From Gammaproteobacteria bacterium (GTDB taxonomy: Bacteria > Pseudomonadota > Gammaproteobacteria > Pseudomonadales > Pseudohongiellaceae), in assembly GCA_030427065.1 (NCBI GenBank), contig JAUHWU010000015.1, forward strand, positions 1-42,450: a stretch of DNA of 42,450 bases. The letters are read 5' to 3'. Positions within the stretch are counted from its first letter, which is position 1. Each line of letters starts with the position of its first letter. Shown here in pieces: positions 8,547-19,332 of the stretch. The notes beneath the pieces are model-generated. The model did no database searches and was not told where the DNA came from. It saw nothing but the letters and a program-made list of their open reading frames with translations. The position numbers were made by a program, and so were the translations under genes.

Positions 8547-9302
8547 ATGCATTTTTCTCCCCAGTTACCTTTCGACTTCTCCGTTTCGGAAAACTTTTCT
8601 TTTTCCAACTTTCTGGTGTCCGAAAAAAATGCTGAGCTACTGGAATTAGTGAAAAACTTTTCTTCCCATAACGATGTGATTACTTTTATCTGGGGCAATA
8701 AGGGGGTCGGGAAGAGTCATCTCTTGCAGGCACTTTGCCACGCCAATGACATGGCGAATAAAAATACCAATAAACCTGCCAATGAACATTCCCATGCAGC
8801 CAGTAAAGTTCAGACTTTGCAGTGCCTGTATTTACCGATGCAGAAAATCAAGTTGTTTGGCCCTGAGGTGTTTGGCAGCCTGCATCATATGGATGTAATT
8901 TGCCTGGATGACTTTGATACTGTTGTCGGTGATAAAGATTGGGAGCTGAGTCTTTTTGAGTTTTTCAATCGTTCCCGGGAGCAGGGCGTCAAGTTGTTGG
9001 TAAGTGCAGAAAACGCTCCTCGAGGGCTACCTTTTTCCCTGCCTGACCTGGCCTCAAGAATGTCATGGGGAGTAATTTATCAGTTACATGAACTGAACGA
9101 TGAAGAAAAAATATCAGCACTGGATCGACGTGCCCGCGAAAAGCATATGCCACTTGAAACGGAAGTGCTGCAATATATCTATATGCGGCATTCGCGGGAT
9201 TTGCAAAGCCTGCTCACCGTGCTGGATAAACTTGATCAGTTATCACTTGCTGAAAAGCGTCGCCTGACCATTCCTTTTGTTAAAAAGGTAATGGACTGGT
9301 AA
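8547..9302 (+). CDS. hda: Hda, DnaA-inactivator AAA+ protein
   Basis: Hda binds the DNA-loaded beta clamp and stimulates hydrolysis of DnaA-bound ATP, shutting off re-initiation of replication. With the ATG at 8547 the protein has 251 residues. A TTG at 8532 would add five residues, but the clamp-binding motif QLPF at residues 6-9 argues for the ATG, since in Hda this motif sits at the extreme N-terminus. Other motifs are Walker A GNKGVGKS (50-57), Walker B VICLDDFD (D121-D122), and box VII LASRMSWG with the arginine finger R171. The C-terminus RRLTIPFVKKV matches Hda closely. A hydrophilic insert (about 69-90) after Walker A lengthens it relative to E. coli Hda. Confidence 0.93.
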   Translation: MHFSPQLPFDFSVSENFSFSNFLVSEKNAELLELVKNFSSHNDVITFIWGNKGVGKSHLLQALCHANDMANKNTNKPANEHSHAASKVQTLQCLYLPMQKIKLFGPEVFGSLHHMDVICLDDFDTVVGDKDWELSLFEFFNRSREQGVKLLVSAENAPRGLPFSLPDLASRMSWGVIYQLHELNDEEKISALDRRAREKHMPLETEVLQYIYMRHSRDLQSLLTVLDKLDQLSLAEKRRLTIPFVKKVMDW

Positions 9303-9324
9303 GCATTTTTGCCCTTGTTTTAAT

Positions 9325-11211
9325 TCAGGGTGAAAGCATGGGCAGACATTCCTGGCATTGCAGGTAAAGTCCGTCAGGGTCATTAAAGTTCAGCAAGGAC
9401 TGCAGATTTTTATTCAGTGAACGGTAAAAGGCCGAGATTGCGGATTCAGGAGTGCTGGCAAACTTACTGCCAAGATTACTACCAATCAAATTCCTGATCG
9501 CAACACTGTCAGCAAGGTCCTGGATAAGTTGCTGGCCTGGCGACAGCGTCTGCTCTATGAGCTGGACGTCGAAGTCTTCCAGTTGTGCCAGGTTTGCCGC
9601 AGCAGCGATTGCCTGGTCGAGGTTGCCCAGCTTGTCCACCAGACCAAGATCAAGTGCATCCTGTCCGGCCCAGACTCTACCCCTGGCAATGCTGTCAACT
9701 TCTTCCAGCGTCATACCCCTGGCTTCTGCCACCAGTTGAATAAAGCGGTTATAACCATTTTCCAGATTGAGCTGCATCACATTGCTGGCAAGTTCAGGTA
9801 ACTCTCTGCCAACGGAAAGAGCTCCGGCCAGCTCAGTTGTGCCGATGCCATCGGTATTGATACCCAGTTTGTCGAAGCTTTGCTTGAATGTGGGGTAGAG
9901 TCCGTAAATGCCAATAGAGCCGGTGATCGTACTTTCACTGGCCCAGATCTCATCTGCAGCAGTAGCAATCCAGTAACCGCCTGACGCCGCTACGCTGCCC
10001 ATGGAAATGACCAGAGGTTTGCCCGCATTTTTCAGCCGGGCCAGTTCGCTGCGAATGATTTCCGAGGCAAAGGCACTGCCGCCCGGACTGTCGACGCGCA
10101 GCACTACCGCCTTAATCTCATCGTTTTCCCTGGCCTGACGAATCAGTTCCTGTAATGAGTCGCCACCTATTTCACCGGGACTGCGGCGGCCATCATAAAT
10201 CTGCCCGCTGGCAACAATGAGTGCGACCTTGTCATTACTTTTTTTCAGGCGCTCAATCAGATCAAAACGGGCGGAGAGGTAATTATTCAGATTAATGTAC
10301 AGAAAATTTTCTCCGGAAGCCGTCGCACCAATTTCATTCCTGAGATAGTCGTTTACTTCGTGGCGGGACATAAGCCGGTCAACCAGGTTACGTTCCAGGG
10401 CAAGTTGGGAGAAATCCCCGTTAAATTCGCCCAGTTGCTGATCCAGGTTGTTGATAAAGGTATTGATAAATTCAGGCTCAAATTGCCGTGCCGTACTGAC
10501 GTCACTTGTGTACAGCTGCCACATATCGCCAAGCCATTTGGCGTTGGCCTCGCGTGCTTCTGCGGACATGTTATTACGCTCGAACGGTTCTACGGCAGAC
10601 TTATACTCACCAACGCGAAATACATGGACATCAACACCCAGCTTGTCCAGAGCATCGCGGAAGTAGTACTGGTAAGAGCTGAAGCCTTCCAGACCGATGC
10701 TGCCCATGGTGTTGAGTATGATTTCATCGGCATGGCTGGCGAGGTAATACTGCCCCTGGGTGTAATTATCTGCGACAGCATAGACTTTTTTTCCGTTCTC
10801 ACGGAACTCATCCAGGGCCGCGCCAACTTCCTGTAATTTACTCAATCCGCTTGCACCGAGATTGTTAAGTACCAGCACGATAGATGAAATGTCGTCGTCT
10901 GTTCCGGCAAACTCAATAGCTGTGAGCAAATCTCTCAGCAGGATCTCTCCGGTACCGGCGTTGCCGAGTGAGTCAGACATCAGCACATTAAGCGGATCAA
11001 CAAAGGTTAACTGATCAACGAGGGTGCCTTCCGGATTTATTAGCAGGGCACTGCCTTTCTCGACAATAAGCGGAGGCTGACCAATCATGGAGCCAATGAC
11101 AATCAGGACAACAATGATAAATAAAAGATTAAGGATGATTGAGCGAAAACCACGATAGAGCCTGGTCAGGCCATGGAAAAATTTACCCAATGTACTTGTA
11201 GGTGTCGACAT
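9325..11211 (-). CDS. sppA: Signal peptide peptidase SppA, long (67K) type
   Basis: The 628-residue membrane-anchored serine peptidase degrades signal peptides released into the inner membrane. A single N-terminal transmembrane helix is visible at about 24-42. Two tandem ClpP-like (S49) repeats follow, the long form known from E. coli. The Ser-Lys dyad is split between them: Lys204 in VGEYKSAVEPF of the first repeat and Ser410 in GSVAASGGYWIA of the second. DSPGGSAFASE and STITGSIGIYG flank the active site. It is convergent with hda (22 bases between stops) and starts 32 bases after the DUF2069 stop, so it may be the last gene of the arsC-wrbA-DUF2069-sppA transcript. Confidence 0.95.
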   Translation of the reverse strand: MSTPTSTLGKFFHGLTRLYRGFRSIILNLLFIIVVLIVIGSMIGQPPLIVEKGSALLINPEGTLVDQLTFVDPLNVLMSDSLGNAGTGEILLRDLLTAIEFAGTDDDISSIVLVLNNLGASGLSKLQEVGAALDEFRENGKKVYAVADNYTQGQYYLASHADEIILNTMGSIGLEGFSSYQYYFRDALDKLGVDVHVFRVGEYKSAVEPFERNNMSAEAREANAKWLGDMWQLYTSDVSTARQFEPEFINTFINNLDQQLGEFNGDFSQLALERNLVDRLMSRHEVNDYLRNEIGATASGENFLYINLNNYLSARFDLIERLKKSNDKVALIVASGQIYDGRRSPGEIGGDSLQELIRQARENDEIKAVVLRVDSPGGSAFASEIIRSELARLKNAGKPLVISMGSVAASGGYWIATAADEIWASESTITGSIGIYGLYPTFKQSFDKLGINTDGIGTTELAGALSVGRELPELASNVMQLNLENGYNRFIQLVAEARGMTLEEVDSIARGRVWAGQDALDLGLVDKLGNLDQAIAAAANLAQLEDFDVQLIEQTLSPGQQLIQDLADSVAIRNLIGSNLGSKFASTPESAISAFYRSLNKNLQSLLNFNDPDGLYLQCQECLPMLSP

Positions 11212-11243
11212 AATACGCGTTCTTGTCCGCTGGGTTAGGAGCT

Positions 11244-12537
<1,294 letters not shown>

Positions 12538-12598
12538 TTTGGATTCTTCGTAAAAAGGGGACTATGGTAGTCATCCTGACTTTATTAAACAAGGCGAT

Positions 12599-13927
12599 AT
12601 GAGTACACAAACGAATAGCAGCAGGCGCTTGTCACAATGGGCAAAACCGGAAGTGATCTGGCGTTTTCTAAAATTTGTATTCAGGGAATCACTTGAGAAC
12701 CAGGGGCTGGAAATTGCCAAGTCCCTCACCTATATGTCCCTGTTTGCTGTGGTGCCATTGTTAACTCTCACACTGGCCATTCTGTCAGCATTTCCTTCTT
12801 TCCAGGTATTTGGCAATCAGATTCAGGAGTTGATCTTCAATCGCTTGTTGCCGTCTTCCAGCAGTGAGCTGGAAATTTATCTGTCGGACTTTACTACCCA
12901 GGCAAAAAATCTGACCTGGGTGGGTGCCGTCATGCTGCTGGCTACTGCCTACCTGATGCTGGTGAATATAGAGCGCAGTTTTAACCAGATCTGGAAAGTT
13001 GCGCAGCAGCGCAAGGGGATTGCCAGTTTCCTGTTGTACTGGAGTGTTCTGAGTCTCAGTCCATTACTGCTGGGCGTCGGATTTGCCATGAGTTCCTATA
13101 TCATGTCACTTTCCCTGTTTGAAAAATTCACCGAAGAAGTCTCCGGTATTTTTGGCGCGAGAAGCGTGGCGCTGAGCATTTTTCCAACGATTCTCACCAC
13201 CTTTGCCTTCACACTATTATATGTGGCAGTTCCCAATTGTGGTGTAAGGCTTCGACATGCCTTTACCGGCGGACTTGTCGTTGCCTTGATGTTTATCGTA
13301 GTAAAGTGGGTGTTTAGTCTTTTTATAGCGACAGCCAGCTATGAATTTGTTTACGGAACCTTTGCTGCAATCCCGATTTTTCTCATGTGGCTTTATATCT
13401 GTTGGGTCGTAATTCTGTTTGGCGCCAATCTGGTTCGAGCGATTCCTGTTTTTCGCACCACCATTATCAAGGAAAAATTACATCCAACCTTGCTGGTACT
13501 GGCTCTTTTACATAAATTCTGGATGAGCCATCGTCAGGGAAATAGCGTCAGCATTAAAGAGATGATGGAAAATGAGTGGCCATTTCAGGATGACCAGCTT
13601 GATATCTGTATTGTGATCTTGCTTGAAAAGAAGATTATCCGTGCCTGTGGCGAAAATGAGTACATACTTAACCGGGATCTGGGAGATTTGACCTTTTGGG
13701 ATATCCAGACATTACTGCCCTGGGGAATGCCTGGAAGAAAAGATCTGGAGAAGACATTGCCGCCTTCAATTGCTGAGCATCTGGGGTCGCTGAATGAGCT
13801 GGCAGCCTCATTTTCGAGCCTCGAAGATACTGCCCGCGATAAATTCAGTGGCTCGGTAGAGAGCTTGTTCCGCAAAGAAAGTGATCGAGCCCTTTCAGTA
13901 TTCGAGGAAAAACTATCCGCTGATTAA
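12599..13927 (+). CDS. yihY: YihY family (UPF0761) inner-membrane protein
   Basis: The 442-residue protein has about six transmembrane helices in residues 45-285. Family markers are [18 protein letters not shown], the region [13 protein letters not shown], then [18 protein letters not shown] and [18 protein letters not shown]. The YihY family was once called ribonuclease BN (Rbn), but that activity was later assigned to another gene, so its real function is unknown. The cytoplasmic C-terminal part (about 300-442) resembles a winged-helix-like region and ends in a charged helix. Its stop overlaps the convergent proS stop by 4 bases. Confidence 0.87.
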   Translation: MSTQTNSSRRLSQWAKPEVIWRFLKFVFRESLENQGLEIAKSLTYMSLFAVVPLLTLTLAILSAFPSFQVFGNQIQELIFNRLLPSSSSELEIYLSDFTTQAKNLTWVGAVMLLATAYLMLVNIERSFNQIWKVAQQRKGIASFLLYWSVLSLSPLLLGVGFAMSSYIMSLSLFEKFTEEVSGIFGARSVALSIFPTILTTFAFTLLYVAVPNCGVRLRHAFTGGLVVALMFIVVKWVFSLFIATASYEFVYGTFAAIPIFLMWLYICWVVILFGANLVRAIPVFRTTIIKEKLHPTLLVLALLHKFWMSHRQGNSVSIKEMMENEWPFQDDQLDICIVILLEKKIIRACGENEYILNRDLGDLTFWDIQTLLPWGMPGRKDLEKTLPPSIAEHLGSLNELAASFSSLEDTARDKFSGSVESLFRKESDRALSVFEEKLSAD

Positions 13928-15651
13928 TCAATGCTGACAGTCTGTTTCAGGAAACCGGCAATTTCATTCACGCCAATGTCCTGTGAATCTTCACTGCCGC
14001 GCTTCTTGTACTCAACCTGACCATTCTCCAGTCCACGATCTGACACCACTAGTCGATGGGGGATGCCAATCAGTTCCATATCCGCAAACTTCACGCCGGG
14101 GCTGGTTTTCTTGTCCCTGTCGTCAAGTAATACATCCATGCCGGCCTGCTGCAATTCTTGATAGAGTGATTCACTGATTCGGGTGACTTCTTCTGATTTA
14201 TGCGCATTCAGGGGAATAATAACGACATGAAACGGCGCGATATTATCAGGCCAGATTATTCCCTTGTCGTCATGGCATTGCTCAATGGCAGCGGCAACGA
14301 TACGACTGACACCAATGCCGTAACAGCCCATTTCCATGATTTTGCTTTTACCATTTTCATCCAGAACCGAGGCGTTCATAGCGGTACTGTACTTGTTACC
14401 CAACTGGAATATATGACCAACCTCAATGCCGCGTTTGATTGACAAGGTGCCATTACCGTCCGGACTGATGTCGCCTTCGGTAACCTTGCGAAGGTCTGCT
14501 ATCTCGTCAAAAGTGGCATCGCGGTCCCAGTTAACACCGGTAAAGTGGTGATCGTTCTGGTTGGCACCACAAACAAAATCCGACAATACGGCTGCATCCC
14601 GGTCGACAATCACTTTCACCGGTATTTTTACCGGACCGATAGAACCAGGCTCACATTTGAGGACGGTTTGTATCTGCTCATCTGTGGCGAATGTCAGCGG
14701 TGAGGCAACGCCTTCGATTTTGCCGGCTTTGACTTCGTTTAATTGATGGTCACCGCGTAAAACCAGGGCAACCAGACTGTTTTGGGTTTCGCTGTCAGCG
14801 ACTACCACCAGTGTTTTAACCGTGCTTGAGGAAGCAACACCAAGCAGGGCGCTTACCTCTTCAATAGTCTTGCAGTCAGGTGTGGATACCAGGGACAGTT
14901 CAGCTGTGCCAGCAGTTTTATCCTGCTGCGGAGCCTGGGCCATTGCCATTTCAATGTTGGCGGCATAATCACTCTGATCGCTGAAGACAATTTCGTCTTC
15001 CCCGGAATCGGCGAGTACATGAAATTCATGGGATTTATTGCCGCCTATATTGCCTGAATCTGCTTCCACAGCACGAAAACTGAAACCAAGGCGCGAAAAA
15101 ATTTTGCTATAGGTCTCGTACATTAGCTGATAGGTCTCGTCCAGAGAGTTCTGGTCGAGGTGGAAGGAATAGGCATCCTTCATGATAAATTCGCGCGAAC
15201 GCATCACACCAAAACGTGGACGCCGTTCATCACGAAACTTGGTCTGTATTTGATAAATATTCACAGGCAGCTGTTTGTAGCTGTTAAGTTCGTTACGCAC
15301 AAGGTCAGTAATGACCTCTTCATGGGTAGGACCGAGGCAGAAATCCCGTTCGTGACGGTCTTTAAATCGTTGCAGTTCGTCTCCCATAATTTCCCAGCGT
15401 CCGGATTCATGCCAGAGTTCAGCGGGCTGAACCACGGGCATGGAAACTTCCAGGGCGCCGGAGTTGTCCATTTCTTCTCTGATAATTCGCGTCACTTTCT
15501 GCAGCACACGCAGGCCAAGGGGCAGCCAGTTATAAAGTCCTGAAGCCAGTTTGCGAATCATGCCTGCCTTGAGCATGAGTTGGTGACTGATTACCACAGC
15601 ATCAGCAGGTGTTTCTTTGGTCGTAGCGAGTAGATATTTGGAAGTGCGCAT
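13924..15651 (-). CDS. proS: Prolyl-tRNA synthetase, bacterial type with editing insert
   Basis: The 575-residue class II synthetase charges tRNA-Pro. Motif 2 region is visible as [21 protein letters not shown] split around residues 137-157, with the TxE loop [12 protein letters not shown] before it. The YbaK-like editing domain, which removes misacylated alanine, is inserted at about 225-400. Motif 3 follows with [17 protein letters not shown], and the anticodon-binding domain closes the protein ([19 protein letters not shown]). It is complete and of normal length. Start ATG at 15651 follows the HU gene and its terminator, so proS should have its own promoter at about 15652-15690. Confidence 0.96.
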   Translation of the reverse strand: MRTSKYLLATTKETPADAVVISHQLMLKAGMIRKLASGLYNWLPLGLRVLQKVTRIIREEMDNSGALEVSMPVVQPAELWHESGRWEIMGDELQRFKDRHERDFCLGPTHEEVITDLVRNELNSYKQLPVNIYQIQTKFRDERRPRFGVMRSREFIMKDAYSFHLDQNSLDETYQLMYETYSKIFSRLGFSFRAVEADSGNIGGNKSHEFHVLADSGEDEIVFSDQSDYAANIEMAMAQAPQQDKTAGTAELSLVSTPDCKTIEEVSALLGVASSSTVKTLVVVADSETQNSLVALVLRGDHQLNEVKAGKIEGVASPLTFATDEQIQTVLKCEPGSIGPVKIPVKVIVDRDAAVLSDFVCGANQNDHHFTGVNWDRDATFDEIADLRKVTEGDISPDGNGTLSIKRGIEVGHIFQLGNKYSTAMNASVLDENGKSKIMEMGCYGIGVSRIVAAAIEQCHDDKGIIWPDNIAPFHVVIIPLNAHKSEEVTRISESLYQELQQAGMDVLLDDRDKKTSPGVKFADMELIGIPHRLVVSDRGLENGQVEYKKRGSEDSQDIGVNEIAGFLKQTVSID

Positions 15652-15696
15652 ATTGAAAAACCAATACTCCTTTGAAATAGAGTAATCCAGTAACAG

Positions 15697-15722
15697 AAAA
15701 AGCAGCCCTCGGGCTGCTTTTT
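15697..15722 (-). terminator. Rho-independent terminator, downstream of the HU gene
   Basis: An 8-bp GC-rich stem, AGCAGCCC (15701-15708) with GGGCTGCT (15711-15718), is flanked by A and T runs on both sides, so it can work in both directions. On the minus strand it ends the HU transcript about 130 bases past the stop and insulates proS from it. Confidence 0.85.
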
Positions 15723-15849
15723 CATAATAGCTTATTAATACTTGTGGATGTTGTTTAAAGAGGCGTTTTAGATTGCTGCTTTTTTATACTCCTTTCATGG
15801 GCCTTAAATGGACCGTCAAAGGGTATTCAACAACATCTATCCAGCAGTA

Positions 15850-16245
15850 TTAGAGAGCGAATTCTTTCAGCTTTTTCAGAGGAAGAACCTTAACTCGTGT
15901 TGTAGCCGGTTTTTTGGGAATATCCATAAACTCACCAGGACGGAATGGGTTAGGAACATTCTTGCGTGCCGGACGGGCAGGTCGTTTAACGGCCTTGATT
16001 TTCAATAAGCCTGGCAGAGTGAACTCGCCAACACCTCTTTTCTTGATATGCCTTTCTATCAGAACACCCAGTTCGTCAAGAACGGAAGACACTTCTTTTC
16101 TGCTGAGGCCGGTAGTGTCGGAAATGGTATTCAGGATCTGGGTCTTGGTGAATTTGTCCTGAATTGCTGTTGTTGCTTTTGCAGGTGCTTTTGCAGGTGC
16201 TTTTTTAGCAGGTGCTTTTTTAGCAGCAGGTTTCTTTGCAGCCAT
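15850..16245 (-). CDS. HU/IHF-family DNA-binding protein with Lys/Ala/Pro-rich N-terminal tail
   Basis: The 131-residue protein has a basic low-complexity tail at residues 2-25 (repeats of PAKKA and APAKA, histone-H1-like) fused to an HU-type domain from about residue 30. HU features are FTKTQILNTISDTTGLSRKE, then a dimerisation helix VLDELGVLIERHIKK, GVGEFTLPGLLKIKAVKRPA and the DNA-binding arm motif RPARKNVPNPFRPGE, with a C-terminal region to residue 131. It is longer than typical 90-residue HU because of the tail. It likely compacts or bends DNA in the nucleoid, with the tail adding non-specific contacts. It is monocistronic, with a good ribosome site (AAGAGAG) and its own terminator at 15697-15722. 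Confidence 0.9.
   Translation of the reverse strand: MAAKKPAAKKAPAKKAPAKAPAKATTAIQDKFTKTQILNTISDTTGLSRKEVSSVLDELGVLIERHIKKRGVGEFTLPGLLKIKAVKRPARPARKNVPNPFRPGEFMDIPKKPATTRVKVLPLKKLKEFAL
16181..16219. repeat. Short direct repeats encoding the HU tail
   Basis: GCAGGTGCTTTT occurs three times, at 16181-16192, 16193-16204 and 16208-16219, within the coding region of the HU N-terminal tail. Units differ by multiples of three bases (12 and 15), so copy-number change would alter tail length without breaking the frame. Confidence 0.8.
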
Positions 16246-16827
16246 ACTTAACTCTCTCTTAAATTCTGTTTAACGCAATTGTATGCGCATTTTTTAGTTT
16301 ACCCCGAACGTTCCGGGAGCCTTTTTTATTACAGCGCGGTAATTTGACTCAGCTTACTCTTTTTTACCAGATAAATACTCTTGCCTGCACCTGTAAAGTT
16401 TGAATGCCTTTATGATGATGAAATCAAAAGACACTCTGTTAATTCAATTACGGGTTACACATTTTCCACGGAGGAATATGAATAAATTTAGCTTGGCCTG
16501 AGTGATTGATCAGATAAAAAATACTGGTAATCAGTGCTTAATTGCACAATGAAATTACGTACCGAATGAGATGCTATTTATAGCGGAATAGATACTCTCC
16601 GGCAAGGGCTTTCTGTAATCTTTTGCATATTTGACGGACAAATTTGCTGTTCATTTTTAATTGGAAATAAATAATCAAAAAATCGCCCTCAATTTTCCAC
16701 TTTGGCAGCAAAAAAGTTCATCGTCACTGCATTAATTTAGCCCATTATTTTATGCCAGATAAAATACAAATGAGTTACAATACGCGGTTTTTTGAATCCT
16801 GATAAACCGTCATTTTTGGTGATATAT
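16246..16827. other. Gene-free intergenic region of about 580 bases
   Basis: This AT-rich region lies between the divergent HU and fmdB-like genes. It must contain the HU promoter on the minus strand and the fmdB promoter on the plus strand. The perfect palindrome GAACGTTC near 16307 lies within CCCG...CGGG arms about 60 bases upstream of the HU start, a possible operator or hairpin. At 16470-16501 a strong ribosome-site sequence GGAGG precedes a seven-codon frame. TACAAT at 16776-16781 is a possible -10 box for fmdB. No RNA gene or longer frame was recognised. Confidence 0.55.
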
Positions 16828-17220
16828 ATGCCTATATACGAATATCGATGTGAGTCCTGCGGGGCAGAGCTCGAGAAAATCCAGAAGTTCAGTGATGCCC
16901 CTTTGACGGATTGTCCCGCTTGTGGAAAGGCATCATTAAAGAAACTCGTATCTGCCAGCAGTTTCAGGCTGAAAGGTACTGGCTGGTATGAGACTGATTT
17001 CAAGAACAAGAATAAATCGTCTTCAGCAGCCGCAGGCGCTGCAAGCAAAGCCGGGAATACCGATAAAGACAGCTCTGCTTCTGAAAAATCCGGCGATACA
17101 GGAAGTAAGAATAGCGGTAATAGCGGTAATAAAAAGGATGGCAAATCCAGTAACGACTCCAGTAACGACAAAGGCAGCGGGAAAGCTTCCGGTAATTCGA
17201 GCAAGGATAGCGGCAACTAA
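16828..17220 (+). CDS. FmdB-type zinc-ribbon protein with low-complexity tail
   Basis: The 130-residue protein starts with the FmdB signature MPIYEYRCESCGAELE and a second knuckle DCPACGKASLKKL, a CxxC...CxxC zinc ribbon. Conserved SSFRLKGTGWYETDFK follows. From about residue 60 the protein is a tail of Ser, Gly, Asn, Lys and Asp repeats with no fold expected. ATG at 16828 is chosen because the family always starts MPIYEY; an upstream TTG at 16792 would add 12 non-conserved residues. FmdB-like genes often sit before aspS in Gammaproteobacteria, as here (90 bases). Regulatory and stress roles have been suggested but no firm function is known. Confidence 0.88.
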   Translation: MPIYEYRCESCGAELEKIQKFSDAPLTDCPACGKASLKKLVSASSFRLKGTGWYETDFKNKNKSSSAAAGAASKAGNTDKDSSASEKSGDTGSKNSGNSGNKKDGKSSNDSSNDKGSGKASGNSSKDSGN

Positions 17221-17310
17221 TTAAGGCTACTGGCTGAAATAGCGGGTATGACCGGAAATAAGCGGCTGCTAAACCAGCACTAATTTTAGAACTTTTAACA
17301 GGAATAATTT

Positions 17311-19110
17311 ATGCGTACGCATTACTGTGGCGAATTGAATGAAAGCCACATCGATCAGACTGTATCTCTTTGTGGCTGGGTACACCGGCGCCGTGACCAT
17401 GGCGGTGTCATATTTCTTGATCTGCGAGACCGTGATGGTATTACCCAGGTGGTTTTTGATCCGGATACAGTAGAGACTTTCGCAACCGCAGAACAAATCC
17501 GCAATGAGTTTGTGGTCAGAGTTCAGGGCAGGGTGCGTCTGCGTCCGGAAGGAACAGCTAATTCGGAAATGAGCACGGGAAAAATTGAAGTCCTGGGTAA
17601 AGAGCTGGAAATCCTGAATGCTGCCGATACTCCGCCATTTCAGCTTGATGAGCACATGGCGGTGAGTGAAGATATTCGTCTGCGTAATCGTTTCATTGAC
17701 CTGCGCCGCCCGGAGATGCTGGGCCGTATGAAAATGCGTTCCCAGATCACCAGCAGCATCAGAAGGTATCTTGATGAAAATGGATTTCTGGATATAGAAA
17801 CCCCTATTCTGACGCGTGCCACTCCTGAAGGGGCACGTGACTACCTGGTGCCCAGCCGTACCCATCCCGGCAAGTTTTTCGCTTTGCCTCAGTCACCCCA
17901 GCTGTTCAAGCAACTTTTGATGGTGTCAGGCCTTGATCGGTATTATCAGGTTGCCAAGTGTTTTCGCGATGAGGATTTACGTGCCGATCGCCAGCCTGAA
18001 TTCACCCAGATAGATATAGAAACCTCTTTTCTCGATGAAAATGAAATCATGGCCATTTCAGAGACCATGATCAAGCAGGTTTTCAGCAAGCACCTGGGCG
18101 TGGACTTACCTGAGTTTCCGAGGATGACCTATGAGGAAGCTGTCACCAAATATGGCATTGATCGTCCTGATTTGAGAATTCCCATGCAACTGGTTGATAT
18201 CGCTGATTTGATGAAATCCGTGGAGTTCAAGGTCTTTAATGCGCCTGCCAATGATCCTGATAGCAGGGTAGTGGTGCTCAAGGTTGATGGCGGTGCAGTG
18301 CTGTCGCGTAAACAAATTGATGAATACACCAATTTTGTCGCTATTTATGGTGCAAGAGGGCTTGCCTGGATCAAGGTCAATGATATCGATGGCGGAATTG
18401 AGGGGCTACAATCCCCCATTCTCAAATTCATGCCGGAGGAGGTAGTAAAAAGCGTTCTTGAAAGAACACAAGCCAAAACCGGGGATATTCTTTTCTTTGG
18501 TGCCGACAAGGCCTCCATTGTCAATGAAGCCATTGGTGCCTTGCGTGTCAAAATCGGTGAAGACCTTGAAATGATCGAATGTGAATGGGCTCCGGTCTGG
18601 GTAGTTGATTTTCCAATGTTTGAGTTTGATGAGAAAGAAGGCAATTACACCTCGGTCCATCATCCTTTTACTTCACCTTCCTGTACCCCGGAAGAACTTG
18701 CTGAAAATCCCGGCAAGGCCTTGTCCCGTGCCTATGACATGGTTCTCAATGGCACCGAATTGGGCGGCGGTTCCATCCGTATCAATAAAACAGAAATGCA
18801 GCAGATGGTTTTTAAAATTCTGGGTATCAGCCCGGAAGAGGCAGAAGAAAAGTTTGGCTTCCTGCTCAATGGCCTCAGATATGGCTGCCCGCCCCATGGC
18901 GGTATTGCCTTTGGTCTGGATCGCCTGGTAATGATGATGACGGGCACACAGTCCATCAGGGATGTGATTGCCTTTCCAAAGACCCAGTCTGCGGCCTGTC
19001 TGCTAACCAATGCGCCGGGTGAAGTAAACAGCAGGCAATTGCGTGAACTGAATATCCGCTTACGCGAACAGCCGAAATCTGCTGAAGGGCAGCAAAGACC
19101 GTCTGAATAA
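17311..19110 (+). CDS. aspS: Aspartyl-tRNA synthetase, bacterial type
   Basis: The 599-residue class IIb synthetase has an N-terminal OB-fold anticodon domain ([20 protein letters not shown]), motif 2 [19 protein letters not shown], the bacterial GAD insertion domain at about 285-420, and motif 3 [16 protein letters not shown]. Length and domain order are normal for the bacterial type. Residues H30 and G81 occur at sites reported to loosen anticodon discrimination in the Pseudomonas aeruginosa enzyme, so it may also charge tRNA-Asn, with GatCAB converting the product. The start has a fair ribosome site (AGGAATAATTT). It follows the fmdB-like gene; ruvC begins 222 bases downstream. Confidence 0.96.
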   Translation: MRTHYCGELNESHIDQTVSLCGWVHRRRDHGGVIFLDLRDRDGITQVVFDPDTVETFATAEQIRNEFVVRVQGRVRLRPEGTANSEMSTGKIEVLGKELEILNAADTPPFQLDEHMAVSEDIRLRNRFIDLRRPEMLGRMKMRSQITSSIRRYLDENGFLDIETPILTRATPEGARDYLVPSRTHPGKFFALPQSPQLFKQLLMVSGLDRYYQVAKCFRDEDLRADRQPEFTQIDIETSFLDENEIMAISETMIKQVFSKHLGVDLPEFPRMTYEEAVTKYGIDRPDLRIPMQLVDIADLMKSVEFKVFNAPANDPDSRVVVLKVDGGAVLSRKQIDEYTNFVAIYGARGLAWIKVNDIDGGIEGLQSPILKFMPEEVVKSVLERTQAKTGDILFFGADKASIVNEAIGALRVKIGEDLEMIECEWAPVWVVDFPMFEFDEKEGNYTSVHHPFTSPSCTPEELAENPGKALSRAYDMVLNGTELGGGSIRINKTEMQQMVFKILGISPEEAEEKFGFLLNGLRYGCPPHGGIAFGLDRLVMMMTGTQSIRDVIAFPKTQSAACLLTNAPGEVNSRQLRELNIRLREQPKSAEGQQRPSE

Positions 19111-19200
19111 AGTTAATGCTGACCTGGATGTTGCAGAAAACGCATCATTCGGGTTGAGCAATCGGAAGATTCCGGTAATGTGCAGAATGTTTATTTCAAT

Positions 19201-19236
19201 GCCAATGTTGCCAATGTTGCCAATGTTGCCAATGTT
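19201..19236. repeat. 9-bp tandem repeat, four perfect copies
   Basis: GCCAATGTT is repeated at 19201-19209, 19210-19218, 19219-19227 and 19228-19236, with a degenerate fifth copy (GCCGATGCT) to 19245. It lies in the non-coding gap between aspS and ruvC. No credible reading frame covers it. A separate 13-bp direct repeat CTGGATGTTGCAG flanks the region at 19124-19136 and 19312-19324. Confidence 0.92.
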
Positions 19237-19332
19237 GCCGATGCTGTGATGGAACAATTGAGCGCTGAATCCTGATACCATCTCGTCACGTTGTCAGGTC
19301 ACTGAAACCAGCTGGATGTTGCAGGATAATAA

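Noticed and set aside
10360-10836. Plus-strand 158-codon frame inside sppA
   Set aside because: Antisense shadow of sppA, with no family features and no ribosome site.
16737-17216. Minus-strand Leu/Ser/Pro-rich frame of 159 codons
   Set aside because: Antisense of the low-complexity fmdB tail; repetitive composition explains the open frame.
17269-17865. Minus-strand 198-codon frame opposite aspS
   Set aside because: Antisense of the strongly conserved aspS N-terminal domain, no recognisable motifs.
19198-19250. Possible CRISPR or coding repeat at the GCCAATGTT array
   Set aside because: Units are only 9 bases without spacers, and the frames through them lack a start or are very short.
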